From positions 38,337,213-38,401,212 of the forward strand of contig NC_065531.1 in assembly GCF_020184175.1 (NCBI RefSeq): a DNA stretch of 64,000 nucleotides. The letters run 5' to 3'. Under the pieces are notes generated by a model. That model did no database searches, was not told the origin of the DNA, and was given only the letters and a program-made list of their open reading frames with translations. Positions 37,901 to 51,837 of the stretch are shown piece by piece. Origin of the DNA: Aphis gossypii. Its lineage: Eukaryota > Arthropoda > Insecta > Hemiptera > Aphididae. The position numbers and the translations under genes were made by a program. Every line of letters starts with the position of its first letter. Position 1 is the stretch's first letter.

Positions 37901-40550
37901 AAAACATTACGACTATATTATGTGGAATGATTTGTTGGGGTTAAAAAGGAATTGTCCACGGTCCACTTTAATAATAAATACTTAACACTGAATACAGAGA
38001 GTATAGGTAGGTGCTGCACGTAAAATACGCGTTGGGTCGTGTGAATTTGGGGGAGAATTAAAAAAAAAACCCACTAAATAGAGACCTTTGTTAATAAACT
38101 CAAGTGCTTCTTTAGGTCTTATATACGAAAGAGATTTTGTAAACACAGCGAATTTTTTAAATTTATTAGCTGTTTTACTTACGAATACAAACTGAAGGCA
38201 GTAAAGCGGTTTATATAGTAATAAGTATGGTACTTTTTTATTATTATTATTCTAAACAATAATAATAAAAACGTGACATTCAGTACTCAGTAAACATAAA
38301 AAGCGATTTTCTTTTTTTCTCTTAATTACTTGAGTTTAGTTTAACTATGAGTATGGTCATAAACAATCTCCAAAAAAAAAAAAAAATCGTGTAGCGGTCT
38401 TGAAAATACATACAACTAGTTTTTAGACTGGTTTTATAATGCTTGTCGAGAATAAATTATGTGGCATTATTTTTGACGGTGTTAACTCTTTTAACAGTTA
38501 ACATTTTTGCATGTATTTTTCATAAAGGTCAGTGAAAAATTACAATGTTTGTTGTTTTTCTTTGAAATTACTGCGACCACTACGTTTACGTACACACTCA
38601 TATAATATACAATATAACATATTTGGTGTTACCGACATTTGATGTTCATTGCTGATTATTCAAAATGTCGTTGATCTAATATTTATTACAGTATATTATC
38701 GTAACTAAAAAACTTTGATTTTGAGGTTTCACCATTTTAATTCGAAGAAAAATAAAACGCATCAAGTCGTTCTCTATTTATTATCACAACAGATGTTGAA
38801 ATTCAACAAAATAAGCCTATGTTAAACTTTTTGACATAAAAAGTGAAATCTTTTCTTCATCGTTTATAAATATTATGATAATGGAATAATGATAATATAG
38901 TTGCTAACAAATAATTTAAAATAAACTATTATATTAATTTAAATTTAATAACAATAATTAAAATGATTAATGACACAACAATAATTTATACTTAAAATTC
39001 ATTAGTATAATAATAATAGTATGAAGTTATGAGTTACTAAAAATTTGAATTAGCCAATTATGACCATTTATCAATAATTACTTCACTTCTTTGAATTTAA
39101 GTAGTGAAAAAAATTTAAGTCGCAACTCAATTATTGAAGATGTATAATATATTTTTTTTTAATAAGATATTACATAATAGTTCGCTAATGTCGTTTATGT
39201 CTTTATTAATTTATTATGTGCATTTTATACACATATAATTATTCACGATAATTAAATATTGTGCTATTCTTAAAATCATTCAGTACACAACAGCTGCCTT
39301 AACTGCCATTTATCAATTTATTATTCATACACAAATCGATTTAATACGCTAAAATAGAACAAACTGTTTAATTTATAATACATAAAAGCTCTGTTGTAGA
39401 ACACATTATACTAGTCATTTTTAAATTATAAAATATATTATAATTTATAATATTGTGGAGCGAAATTGTTTTTCTTATCCAGATAAGAAAAATATATTAG
39501 TAATTTAATATTTTACTATACAACTTGCGTTCATTTTTTTTTCTAAGCAAATATAGCATACATTTGAGAGGACATAATATTTAATACAAGTTTACCGTTT
39601 TATGTATTCTTCATGATTTTTATCGTTTTTTAAAGAACTCTATTTGATGTCTGGAAATAGTTTCATATAAAATATGACGAAAATTTATTACTATGTTTGT
39701 TTATTTGAATGATTTTAATAATAACTTATATTATAGTAAAACGCAATACATCCATATTATATTTAAAACTACGAACTATACATATACAAGTATGCACATT
39801 GAATTAAGCTAAAAAAAAAAAGAGTTCAAAATTTCAATTATGTACAGTTATTGTATTTTATATTATTATATTTTAATCAGATTATAATTTTTTTTAATTA
39901 ATCTGAGCTTTTAGACTCCGAGTAAAGCATGTTTTTTAATGCTTAACTTTTTTTTTATCATCACGTTTTAAATTGTTAAGATTGTTCAATCTTTCACTTT
40001 GAGGGTTGTTGTAGTTATAGTATTGGATATATTTTGCAATATAAAATACCCTATAAGTTTTTCTCGAAGAAACAAAATTTAATTAATCAAAAATACTTAC
40101 ACGAAATGTTTTCTTTACACATTTTAAGTTCAAATTTTGACGACATTTGATGTATAAACAATTTTAGTTGTTTCATTATGCAATTTGAAACTTTTTGCCA
40201 TTACTTATATCATTATTTTAAAAGAAATGCTGTTTTAAAAATATTTAGACTAACATAATATAAGATATTTATATACTATGCTTTTATTTACACCATTCAT
40301 CAGTATAAATTAACTTTTAAGTTAATAAAAATATTATTATAATATAATATTATAGTATCGTTCTATTTATAAAATAATTATTATATAATTAATTATAGTA
40401 TAATTTAAACAAAAAAATAATATAAAATATAAAACATTCTCAGAAATAGATAATGGATTCGTGGCTTAGAATAGTTTTTCATAAATTCTACGTAATGATT
40501 TATTATTGAATATAAATTTGACATCACATCCATTATAACCTGTGACTTAC
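34930..40550. other. gene-free AT-rich stretch, about 5.6 kb
   Basis: No supported gene on either strand. It includes a poly(A) run at about 38371-38385, the 6-base inverted pair GTTAAC/GTTAAC around 38480-38501, and many AT palindromes. The small frames at 35327-35539, 36190-36378 (minus) and 36796-36978 (plus) look random. Confidence 0.55.
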
Positions 40551-40608
40551 CCAATGACGAGGTACACTCAAAACTTCTAGCTATACATAGTAATGAATCT
40601 TCTATCAT
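40551..40608 (-). CDS. candidate short first coding exon (ECTSSL motif), unknown product
   Basis: On the minus strand an ATG at 40606-40608 opens 19 codons, MIEDSLLCIARSFECTSSL, plus one base, and meets a consensus splice donor, G|GTAAGTCA, at 40545-40550. The tail ECTSSL recurs in the reverse complement of 24946-24975, where the DNA agrees at about 20 of 22 bases over GAGTGTAC.TCGTCATTG.GT; there the donor is degraded. A shared exon-like word ending exactly at a donor suggests either related exons or a repeat carrying a splice site. No downstream exon was identified. Read-through in the same frame continues to a 67-codon ORF. Confidence 0.22.
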
Positions 40609-43600
40609 GTTTATATTATTAGTTTTGCTTTATAAATTAAGAACGATGGAAAGAGATACAGTGTGATACTAGATATTACTCTTTAGCAAGTTCTAATTTA
40701 ATACTTAGGAATTTTCATATTATTACATATAGTCAAAATATAAAATTTCTTCAATTTTCGAATAACACTAAATGTTTTGTAACATTTAATATACGATCTA
40801 TCTGGGTTGTATACGTATTATAATATAACATAATATATATACCAGTATCGTGATACATTATAAAGTAACTTGTCAAGGTGGCTAATTTAAAAACTATTGA
40901 AAGTACTAACTAGAGTATACAGTAGAAAAACTACTTTTTTGGAAATTAAAAAATGATATTGAATATAAAAAATTAAATAACGTAGGTATGATAATGCGCC
41001 CGATAAAATATATTTTTTTTAAACGTTAAATTTATGTTTACATGTTTTTTTTTATCAAACTATAATTTATTTTTTACAATTTCTTAAATTTATCTTACTT
41101 AGATAGGTGCTTATATATTTTTTAATGCGGCCGTTACCATTGAGCTGGAGATAAAAAACCGCATTCAGACAGGAATAAATACATATTTCATTATATCTAA
41201 ACGACATAAGGCTACTTTTAATTTTTAAATATTATTTATTTTTTTTGTGTTCTTAAATTGTTTTAATATTTTTATCATTTCACTTTCTTGATTTCATAAA
41301 CTTTAAATGTATACCATGTAGTATGGCATAGCCCAGTTTAAACTTATTGATTAGATTGTACATTTATTTCCTTAGTTTGTAATTATTATAAACAACACGT
41401 ACTTCAACGTACCTATCCTAACCTTACTTTTATTTTATTTTACAGGGTTTATTTTGTAAATAAATGCAATTAAAAACTAAATATTTTATTGGCTAAATAT
41501 AATATTATGTTATCACATAATATTGTATAATTGTATAATTGTATAGTTAATATTTTAATGATCATTTCAAACTCTAAATTAAATACAATTTATTTATAAA
41601 TAAAATTGTTATAGTGTAATTTGGAAGTAAATATGTATGTCAGCTAGTGCATTTTAGTATAGTACGTATAAATATTTAAATATTAATTAAAATGAGTATC
41701 ATTTGAACTTCAAAGAATTAACTTGTAATATTGTTATGACAACGTTTTTTTTTACACTTGCACAGTATAGTTCAGTTAAGTATTTTTTTTTATTTATATT
41801 AAATGTACGTGTGAAGGTCAAAATAATATTTCATGATGTAGCAAAATTGCCTATATAAGACGCCGTGTTAACTTTATTGTATATAAAAAAAGTATTATAC
41901 TTATCAGAATGAAATATCGGGAAAATAGAACAAATGCTACCTTAATGGTACCAACAAATTACAATTTAAAGTGATTCATTTTTTTTTTTTTTTTTTAAAA
42001 AAAACCAAGTACTCACTTTTCATTTTGATTTCAATTGAATCTATATTTTGTCTGTGTATGATAATACATTCATTGACATTATGTTTTTGATTGATTAAAA
42101 ACAACCAGAAGTAACATTTTAAACAAATTAAAACAGTATTTTATTTATCTTATTTAGCGTTTTTCATCCGTAAAACAAAATACAGTTTGTTGCATTTATC
42201 GTAATATTTTTTAAAGAATTAATTTAGGTTTTAATCGTCCACTCAGAATGGTGAAAAACATTATAAAATATAATAATAATACATTTGGCTAGGCGGAAAA
42301 GCCATGACATTTTCAAGTTGTGTTTTCCTCTTTATTCGATTCTATGTTACCATAACTGCCACACGATGATGATAATAACGTATATGCATGGTATACAACG
42401 GCAATTTATATGCAAATATACGTACACAGTACTGTTATAACCACCAAAAGTTTGTGAGTAATTATGTATTATTTACTTTTTAGTCTCTGCACGAGTCACC
42501 GAAAAACAAGTAATAACAATCATTTTCAGTGACAAAACTGTACTGTTTGTAGTCAAAGACATTCATGACACCATAAATATTATAAAATATGTTTCGTACT
42601 TCATTATAAAACGTTCAACAACAATTTCGATGATAGTAATATTTATTTATAATCGTGATGAAATAGGACCATTGAGTGGTATTGTATATTTAACTATAAA
42701 TCTAAGAAGATTAAGTATGAGGTCTATGTATTTAACCATTTGTTTACTATATTTTATATTAATTATTTAACTTTGTGCACTGCAGATTATCCATAGTTGT
42801 ACGTGTATTGTAATACAATTTATCATCAACTAAATACTATAGATATATATGTCAAAATTTAAAGTTTGATATAAATGTCATATATCATACATATATCTAC
42901 GATATATTTTAATATTTATAAAAAAATTGTATACATGTATATTATTTTTTCTTATACGTATTATTGATTGATTTAAAATATCTTATTTGTGCTATTTATG
43001 AAAATGTTATTGAATAAGTTATCCTTATCATGTATCTGATTTTGATATTATAATATAATATTATATCAATTTCGTTTTATTAAAACCTATACAGTATTTT
43101 CTGTATTATATTACATGGTTGATATAAAATAATATAATAATCGGTTTGATAAAAATATTAGTAACAAATATTTTCAATATTATGTTACCTACATACATCT
43201 GCCTAATAATAATATGATTATACGTATAGATTAGGTTTTCACTTGACTGAATGTTTTTTTTTTTTTTGTTTTACGCGTGTAAAAACAAGGTCAATCGTCG
43301 ATAATATCATGGGATAATGTAAAAATCTGAAAGGCAACTCTTTATTGTTTTCAATATATTTACGAAACGCTATTTTCTTAAGTTGTACAGCACTTCTATT
43401 GGATTCTTACCTGAAATCGGTCCCTTTATCGGCATCGTATCCAGGAATATAAGTAAAACGATATGTTTAAAAAGCGAAAAAACCGTCATATCGGAAAAAA
43501 ATTTTTCATAAAACCCACTCAGATGTGTTGGGCCAAGCGTAACACTGTATAATAAAAAACGTGTTCGGTTTCAGTTGCATTATCCCTTATTTCCACTTGC

Positions 43601-44729
43601 TTGACAAACGAGATATTTTACTGTTACATATGTAACTCTGAATGTTTATTAAAACTATATTAGCTTTTTTATATAGATTATACATAAATATATAATAGTA
43701 TCTTCAGTGATTCTATTTTTGGTATTAAAATTTAATGAATTTGTACAAATGTGATTACTTGTTATATTAACTAAAATATATAAATTAATGAAAATATTAA
43801 AATTCCATAATTTTATGGTTGTAAAAAGTAAATTTTATTATAGTTTTTTTGTTTTTGCTTTACCATAAACAATGCTTTAAAATTAAAAATGCTTATACAT
43901 ACAAATTGACGATATTATTTAAAAAAAATTCAAATTTTTTTATTTTAATCGAACTTAAATATTTACTCTTTTTTGTATATAAGAAGATTACAGTAACTTT
44001 TGATTTGTTTTTAATTTTAAATTTATAATATATAGTCATCTCATAGGTACGATTTGTTAAAATGCAATATTTTTTTGTTGTTATCATTATTGACGCACTA
44101 CAATACTGAATTTTGATCACTTAGTTATTTTATAAAACTTATTAATTGTGTAAAGTAAAGTGAATACACTGTTTTTGTAAACTTCAAATGAAATCGCTTG
44201 AAAGGTTGACATAATTTAATTAACAGAGCCTCTAGTGGCAATATGAATTTATTGCTTGGTAAATTTCAGTAAAAAAAATATTATGATTAATTATTCGAAC
44301 TAATGTACTGTGAAATATTGTCAATCAGATGTTGATCTACTTTTCATATTGACGGTGGGAGAGAATGAAAAAAAAAACAATAAAATATAAGATTCATCAT
44401 GAACAAAGACAAATATAACTTTATGCAAACGAATAATAATACAAAGGAACAACAAATTCATATAAAATATTGTTTAAGATGAATACAAATCTTGAATAAA
44501 GACAGTATTATAAATTCGTATTTTTTTTTTAAACATATAGTTCATATTGTCCAATAAACTAATAAATATTCATTATTGTGGTGTCATAGCCCATAGGTAC
44601 AAGAAATTACGTGATAAAATATAAATAATTAACTTGATCTAATCATGAAATTAAACAAATATATTATTGTGAAAAAGCTTTGACGAAAGCATTCTGTTGT
44701 CAAGTAGGTAATTTGAAATTTTCAAAACC
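40609..44729. other. gene-free AT-rich stretch
   Basis: T18 followed by A8 at about 41979-42004, and a poly(T) run at 43254-43268. A small block at 41100-41220 is GC-richer, without a gene. TATATAAGA at about 41854 has no initiator. The minus frame 43893-44120 is Lys/Ile-rich and random-looking. Confidence 0.5.
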
Positions 44730-44843
44730 ATGATCCTATTAAATCGTATTCATCTTCGACCCGACTGGACCAACAATATTATTTGCAGACAAATTGATTT
44801 TCGAAACCCCTCTGGAGATAAAGAAGCTGCATCAATCAGATAA
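44730..44843 (+). CDS. small hypothetical ORF, 37 residues, with codon-like pattern
   Basis: ATG at 44730 in a good context (CAAAACCATGATC) opens 37 codons: MILLNRIHLRPDWTNNIICR, then QIDFRNPSGDKEAASIR, ending in tandem stops TAATAA (44841-44846). Many codons follow the RNY pattern (ATC, AAT, ATT, GAC, ACC, AAC, GAT, GCT), and composition is higher in GC than the flanks. A second reading competes: TTTGCAG (ending 44789) as acceptor and ATG|GTATGT as donor (about 44849) would give a 60-base exon open in another frame (KLIFETPLEIKKLHQSDNN). Both readings cover the same bases, so something formerly coding is plausible. No family recognised. Confidence 0.25.
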   Translation: MILLNRIHLRPDWTNNIICRQIDFRNPSGDKEAASIR

Positions 44844-44846
44844 TAA

Positions 44847-47800
44847 TGGTATGTATTCCTTATCTTATTATTCTTGACTATTTTTTACTATTATAATAAA
44901 TAATAAAATAATATTTTTTAAATGAATAAATAATAACACAAGATTATTTTATTAGGAAAGTAAAACGCTGATTTCTTAGAAAAGTTGGAATGTTTTTAGA
45001 AATCTGTATGTCGCATCTACATAGTGAAACCACTAATTCAAGATAGTGAAATTCGTTCCGATGGTAAATGTTGACGAAAATACATTTATAATATGGACAT
45101 CCATTTCATGAAATGTACAATACCTATATTGTGTATTTTTTGTAATTATATTAATTGCCTGCATAATTTGTAAAGTTGAAATGAAACCTAAATTTTTCAT
45201 TTATTATTCATAAACAGTTTATTTTCTGAAAATCAATATATTATAATTCAATTTTAAATCATTAGATGATTTTTCATAACTTTGTTAAATTTTGTAAAAT
45301 ATTCATTCGATAAAATTCCAAGGGAATTCTAAATAATGTTGATCGTCTAAATTTAAAAATACACAACTAACAACTTTTCACTAAAAATTTGATTTTTAGA
45401 TTCTCAGAAAAATAATATTATTATGTTTTAGAATATGAAGATAAAAACACATAATGGTGTTCAAAAATACAATTTTGTTCTGCAATGACTTGCATTACTT
45501 AAAATTATATAAATGTTATACTTTTTGAGAAAATAGTGTTTACCAACAACAGTTTTGGAATATAGATTATGAATCAGATGATTATTGATCTAATTTTATT
45601 ATTATTTTAAAGTTATGTAATAAGAAATCTAACGGAAATAGAAAAAAATCTATATAGCAAGTTGACATAATAGTATGAGATTTTTTAACCTCATATATAC
45701 AGCTAAACGCGTATGATACTTTAGTCTACAAAGTTTTTATTGACCTCATAAAATATAACAGACGAATTGATTTATTTATAAGGTGGCATTAGTATGTCAT
45801 TCAAACGAAACTAAACACTCGATTTCTTTTTGACAATTTTTAGTTCAAATTAATAACAGATTTGGAGAGCTTATTTTTTCATCGTTATGCTCATATATTT
45901 TTAACGAATCTAGGTTAATTTATATCAACCTAGCATTCTCTTGCACATAGTGTTGAAATGGGCTAGGTGAAACGTGAATTGTTTAATCTCAGACGTCATT
46001 ACTATTATGTTATAGTTTCACTACTTTTTGTTAAATAAACACATTTTTATGGAAACGAGTAAGGACTTCAAAATATATCGTTAAAAGTTCGTCTATTGAA
46101 ACACAGTTCTAAAAGCGGTCGAGTACACATTCAATTATTTTAAGATATGAAACATATAATGATATAACGTACTTACATTTTGTTTTGGTCGGTGATTCCA
46201 ATGGTTTTGGAACATTTGCACTTTTTCTCCATACGATGTATTTCACTTATATTTGTTTAATAGTTCTACTGGGATTTTCTAAAATTATAATTCCTATATG
46301 ACACTGATACGGTTGTTTCTATGAGAATTTATGACTTTTATTTCGTATTTTCGTATTCATACAAACACTATACAGCTGTTACGTATTTATAAATATTATG
46401 AGGATACTGTTCTAAACCTACGTATATGAACTACTTATAAATTAAAATACAAGAATATTGTAAACTAAAAGTGCTTATTGTAGTATACATATATTTTTTT
46501 TATAACTATAACAACATTTTAAGCACTTTATTATAAAAATAATAGATAAATAGATAAAAATATACCAATTTAAATTTATATTACTTTATTTTAACTATTT
46601 ATTTAATAATATTTACGACTGTTTTTCAGTGTCAAATAATATGCCAAACGTTTGTAAATATATAGTGAACCATACACATTTTGTGATAATGAGTTGGTGA
46701 GCGACGCATACGGTATTATTTTGCGTAATTTGATATATAGGTAAGTAGATTTTAAATATAATACGGTTATTTTAAAATATAAATATAACAAACAGTAATA
46801 TTATATTGAATGATTAATGTATTTTAAAAATACCGTCTTATGATAAACTACAAGCTTTGTGTGGGTTTAGCATTGTCATAGAAGACAACGTCTACCCAAC
46901 ATAGAATATGGATAAATATTTTGATTGCATTAAATAAAATAAAAAAACAAATTTTTACGAATTTTAATGCTATAAAATATGTACATATACTATACGCCTA
47001 AATTAGTCAAAATCTGTTTTTATATTATTACATCCTTAGACAGGTGTGTTATATCAGATGTGGTGGATTAATCCAGTAACTATCCAAATATATTATAGAA
47101 ATAAATATATTAGTCGATGCCGTATTTGTTTTATTCTGCCAGTTACTGTGTAAGGGATCACAGGGAAAATTGTAAAACGGGTGAGTGTTATTTTTGCTTT
47201 ATGACTTATGAGACATAACTCACTGTTTATATTTGTGTTTTATTTTATTTGCAAGTAATCGTTGACGTCGACTGCTGAAAACTTAACTTATAATTTTCGG
47301 TTTGTTTACTGGTGTAGTATTTGTCTAAATATCAATATCAATAATAATGTCACTATGGATTTTTTCAACGTCTTCCCGACAAAAAGACTTATGTTTTGCC
47401 ACTGACGTTTAGGCACATGCGTATTCGAAGTGATACATTTCGATCAAGTGACCTATATACTGTATTCAAATATTGAAAAAAATAAGATGAACTCACAAAA
47501 CAAATAAATAAAGAACATCGGTCTAACGTGTACTATATTTAAATGCATATTACAATTTTTGAAATGAATCATTGTAAACATCGACCGTCTACGAAAAACA
47601 TTGTAATTGTTTGCTTTACATCCAAGGCATATGTATTGAAAATAATAGTGGAGGCACGTAAAATAAATAAGTTTAATCGCTTATATTATTTTTTTTTAAT
47701 AGAAAATCTGGGCACTTAATAATTAAAAAAAATAATAACTACACATTTCTGAAATATTGATTATTATAGTTATATTATACTTATGTTTAATTATTAACTG

Positions 47801-49479
47801 AATCATGGGTAATTATAATAAAAATGATATAACAGTACTGGTCACTTCGCGTGAAACGTCAAATGTGTTTGTATTTTATTTATTATATAAAAAAAAAAAT
47901 GTTGTACAGTTGAATGTGTTGTAAAGTATATATTTATGTATTTATTATAATTAAAAATAACAAATTACATGAATATATTATGCTTTATACAATTTTAAAT
48001 TAAATTAGGGTTATTGAAATAATATTCTAAAAACATAACATAAATATTATCGTTTTCTTGTTGTTTTAGCAATGTTAAGGAACAATCGTTATGACTTGTA
48101 TTATACATCTGAAAAAACCTATTATTTTAACGAGGTAAAATTTATATTAATATTTTGTCTATATTCCAACTGAAATTATATTTGAACTGTGCAAAATAAA
48201 TTTTGAGTTTGTCGAAACTTTTTTAAGTTTTTTTCCAATTTTAAAAGTAAAAGTTAAAAAACTATCAATTTGTTTTTTTTATCTCGATGATATTGAAAAA
48301 TGTAATATATGTATATTTGTTTTCCTTTTTGTTTGAACAAATTTTCAAGTTAAGTTTATTTATATTTTTGGCGTCTCTGTCATTTTGTTAAAAAAATCAG
48401 TGAAAATTATAGAAAAATTATTGAAAATATTATTTGTATTGCCTATGCCAAATGTTAATACGTTATTTTCAATTATAAATGCCTTTTTGAATTACAATTA
48501 TTTGAGCATGAATCAATAGTGACAGTTGTGTCACGCTCGAAAATTATTATTGAGTTTCCCAAACGCCAAAAGGACGCTCCTCATACGTCATATTTGCAGA
48601 AATCCCGTTTCACACGGATAAAGTTTATTGGATCAAAGTCTTAAAACAAAATAATTTTAACACAATATTATATAAAGGGACACAATCGTTCTATCTGGTA
48701 TATTTTAAAAGTATTATTCATGTTTTGTAAACTTGTTTAATCAGCGATTTTTAAAGATTAGCAGTTATAGTAGTGCGTACATTTTAACAATTAGTGAAGG
48801 TACATTACACAATATACATAAGTATATAATGTTGTATTTTTATAGTATAAAAACCTGGTGAAATTAAAAATAATGTCTATTGAAACTTAAGCTACACAAA
48901 ATAGTTTTTCCGTAAATTTATTAGTTACACAACTAGCTTAATATTAATTGAACTAACATAAAGGGATAATTATTAGTTTAATTTTTAGAAAATGAAAAGC
49001 AATGCTGAACATTTTCCAATTATTCAGTTCAACTCAAGTTAATTTATAATAATTTGAATTTTTTAAATTAATTGTTTTAACTAGTCAGATTTAATTCCAT
49101 TCGAATTAAATTTATTTATAGTTAATTAAATGACAAAATTGATGATGAAATATAGAAAATAAAAAGTGTAGTTCTTTAATGTTCTTATTAATGTTCCCAT
49201 TAGCTAGAATATTTTTAGTCAAACAGTCTTTTTCTTTTACCTATGACGATTTATTTTTGATTATTTATTCGCTTTTTAAATTGTGAGTTAACAGTTAGCA
49301 AGTTAGCATCGATATTAAAATATTATTTCTTTAAAATTCTTGACTGAATTGAGTTAAAAAAAAATTAACGTATAACATTAAACTCGTTATACATTTTTTC
49401 TAACAACTCAACTTATTAATTCGGTTAAAAAATATCGTCAACTTGACCAGCCTCGAATAAATAGCGTATATATCAGTAT
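44847..49479. other. gene-free AT-rich stretch, about 4.6 kb
   Basis: No supported gene. A patch at 48528-48620 is GC-richer; its minus strand encodes a short peptide, MTYEERPFGVWETQ, ending in TAA, which may be a fragment of an old element. The minus frame 46603-46791 is Tyr/Leu-rich and random-looking. Confidence 0.5.
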
Positions 49480-49944
49480 GCTTTAAATACGATCGTGCAC
49501 CACAATTTTCACGGAAAACGCCCACAGATGACCAAGTCTATAAAAATCCCGTACGCGATTAATATCAACACCCTCCGCCCGCAGCAGTCATATCCTATTA
49601 CACGTTTGTCGTGCGGAACATAATATAAATTATGTTTGTACGGAATAAAGAGAGTTCGTTTCTAAAGCACTCGTCTACATAACACACAGCATAACGTGTG
49701 TACACCGGACACTGTACGAGAGTAATTGGAAACCATTATATCCCGGCAGTATGTACTGGGAAAAAAGTCGCGCGAGGCGCGTGTGCCGTCGAGGTCGACG
49801 CGGAGAGAGAAAATTAAGTATCTACGACGAACGGCGGCGGGGGAAAAAAAATCCTTTTCGGAAAAGTCTTTTCTCGCCCGAAACGCTTTTCTCGATCCGG
49901 GCTGGCCCCACACATTCGCACGTATACACAGTATGTAATACACG

Positions 49945-49960
49945 GACACACACACACACA
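49945..49960 (+). repeat. (AC)n microsatellite
   Basis: About eight AC units within the GC island, followed by further interrupted AC repeats to about 49972. Confidence 0.9.
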
Positions 49961-50004
49961 ACATACACACACTTGTATAACACAGTGTACTCTATCGCGT
50001 ACAT

Positions 50005-50027
50005 ATTATTATTATTATTATTATTAT
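50005..50027 (+). repeat. (ATT)n microsatellite
   Basis: Seven to eight ATT units. Confidence 0.9.
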
Positions 50028-50760
50028 GTGGGTAGGATATACATTGCGGCGGAGTAGCTGCGAGTGTGTTCGAGTCGTGTCAAATTTCTGGGCCGCGTTA
50101 TATACCCTATGTACAGCGTTATTCTATACGTATATACACGCACATATATTTACAGTATTGTGTGTGTGGAAATAAAAAAAAAAAAAAAAAGAAAAAACTC
50201 AACTCCGACCGCCCTCGCTGCTCGCAAACGTCGCGCTGAAAAGCACGTGAAATCAAACACGTCTACGCGTGTATATATATATATTGTGTTTTAGCGCTTT
50301 GCCGTAGTCCCGTTGTGTGCTATGCCGTTCGTTAAAAGTCATACTCTGTGTACTACGTCTCTTTGTTGTGCGTGCCCCGCGCTTCGGCACCGGTGTAATT
50401 ACGCGAGCGCCGCGCCAACGTCACGTTTCCCGCTAAACGAACTTCAACCCCGTCCACGTGCCGCGCGCTATGTTAGGTTGCCGCCGTACGCATTGCCGTA
50501 TTACTATTATTACGACATTGTACGAGGTATTTTTTTTTCCACCCTCTCACGGACGTCCCCTAATTATTTGTGTGTTTAGTTATTTTTATAACCTTCGAGG
50601 TGCACACGCACTCACACACGCGCGCGAGCCGACGAAGGGTGCCGCGGCACACGACTAGTTCACCACGCGGTCGCAACACGACTGCAGTTAGGGCTGTCGT
50701 TAGTTCATTACGATCAGACGACGTTCCAATGTTTTTCGTCTTGCGGTATCAATATCGTCG

Positions 50761-50781
50761 TTGTTGTTGTTGTTGTTGTTG
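50761..50781 (+). repeat. (TTG)n microsatellite
   Basis: Seven TTG units. Translated in one frame they give a run of cysteines, which I regard as an artefact of the repeat. Confidence 0.92.
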
Positions 50782-50850
50782 CTTTTGTCGTCGAACGGAT
50801 TTTATTACAATTATTAATAATATATTTTACCCGATCGTATAATAAGCATT

Positions 50851-51837
50851 TGATATCTGCTATACTGCTACAGGTTTGCCGTATTAACATTATTGTGTTT
50901 CACGAATATTTCAGAGTAAATAGGTGCCGGTTGAATTTCATGTTTTCCGGCAAATAATTAGGACGTATATATTTTGTAAATGTTTTTTTTATTTTTTTTG
51001 AAAGGGAGAAATTTCGACATTTACAACGTTTTATTAAACGTGTGTCGCTATCGAAATTATTACAATTGTTGTTTTTATTATAATATATTGTTTAGAATGC
51101 TTTGAATTCAAAATTCGGTAATTAAAAAACTATCTAGCTGAATTCCAAAATCAGTTTCCACGTGAAACATTTCAAAGCGATGGAAATTTTATATGTTATA
51201 CAATATACATGTTGTGAAAAGGCAATGTCAATGGGTCACTGTTATCAATTAGCTAAAATGCATGTTCCTACTGTAAAAAATTAACAAATAAATAGGCGAA
51301 TATTACACGGGGTAATTTTATTGTCGGTAAACTTAGTTCTGATATAGTCATTTTTTCGCGTTACATTTTTATTCACAATTTAAGAAACAGTTTAACCAGC
51401 GGAGTTGTTTAATAATTTACCATTTGAACCTAACTATGATCCGAAAGCGTAAAATATATGAAAAAATATTTTTTGTTCTGTATTTGATAATTATTAAACA
51501 CTCGATTAAGACTTTATCTTTTTTTTTAAATTTTTCGACTCAATAATTAGTACATATTATTTTAATTTCTTTATTAGAAAAAAACAAATTATAATGAAAT
51601 GCTTTGCTCAGTTAGTATCATTTTGCGCGATTTAAGTGAATAAGCGTTTGCACTTATTAACGCTGAGTGAAGAAATAAAATGCGAGCAACAATTTTACTA
51701 ATCAAACTAATAATGACGTAGGTAAAGACGTTATAAGATCAGAGCGTCAAAACATGACGACATTCAACACGATAGCTCGGGAAGGTTTTTTTTAACAAAA
51801 AAACCAATCAATATACTATTATTATTGTACATTTTTT
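50851..51837. other. gene-free stretch between two GC islands
   Basis: AT-rich with no gene-like signal. Confidence 0.5.

Larger units (their letters stand above)
49480..50850 (+). promoter_or_regulatory. large GC-rich island with TATA box; possible promoter and 5' exon
   Basis: About 1.4 kb with the highest CpG density in the window. TATAAAAAT lies at 49539-49547. TCAACA about 28 bases downstream and GCAGTCA at about 49582 are possible starts, neither a perfect initiator. Open frames exist in at least four phases on both strands (49662-49970 minus, 49726-50035, 50313-50579 and 50570-50842 plus), which indicates a stop-poor composition and not a gene. Several microsatellites sit inside. It reads best as a promoter with long untranslated leader, or an enhancer. 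Confidence 0.3.

Noticed and set aside
49662..50842. Arg/Cys-rich proteins of 60-102 residues on both strands in the GC island
   Set aside because: Several phases on both strands are open at once and cross microsatellites, so the openness reflects few stop codons in GC-rich DNA.
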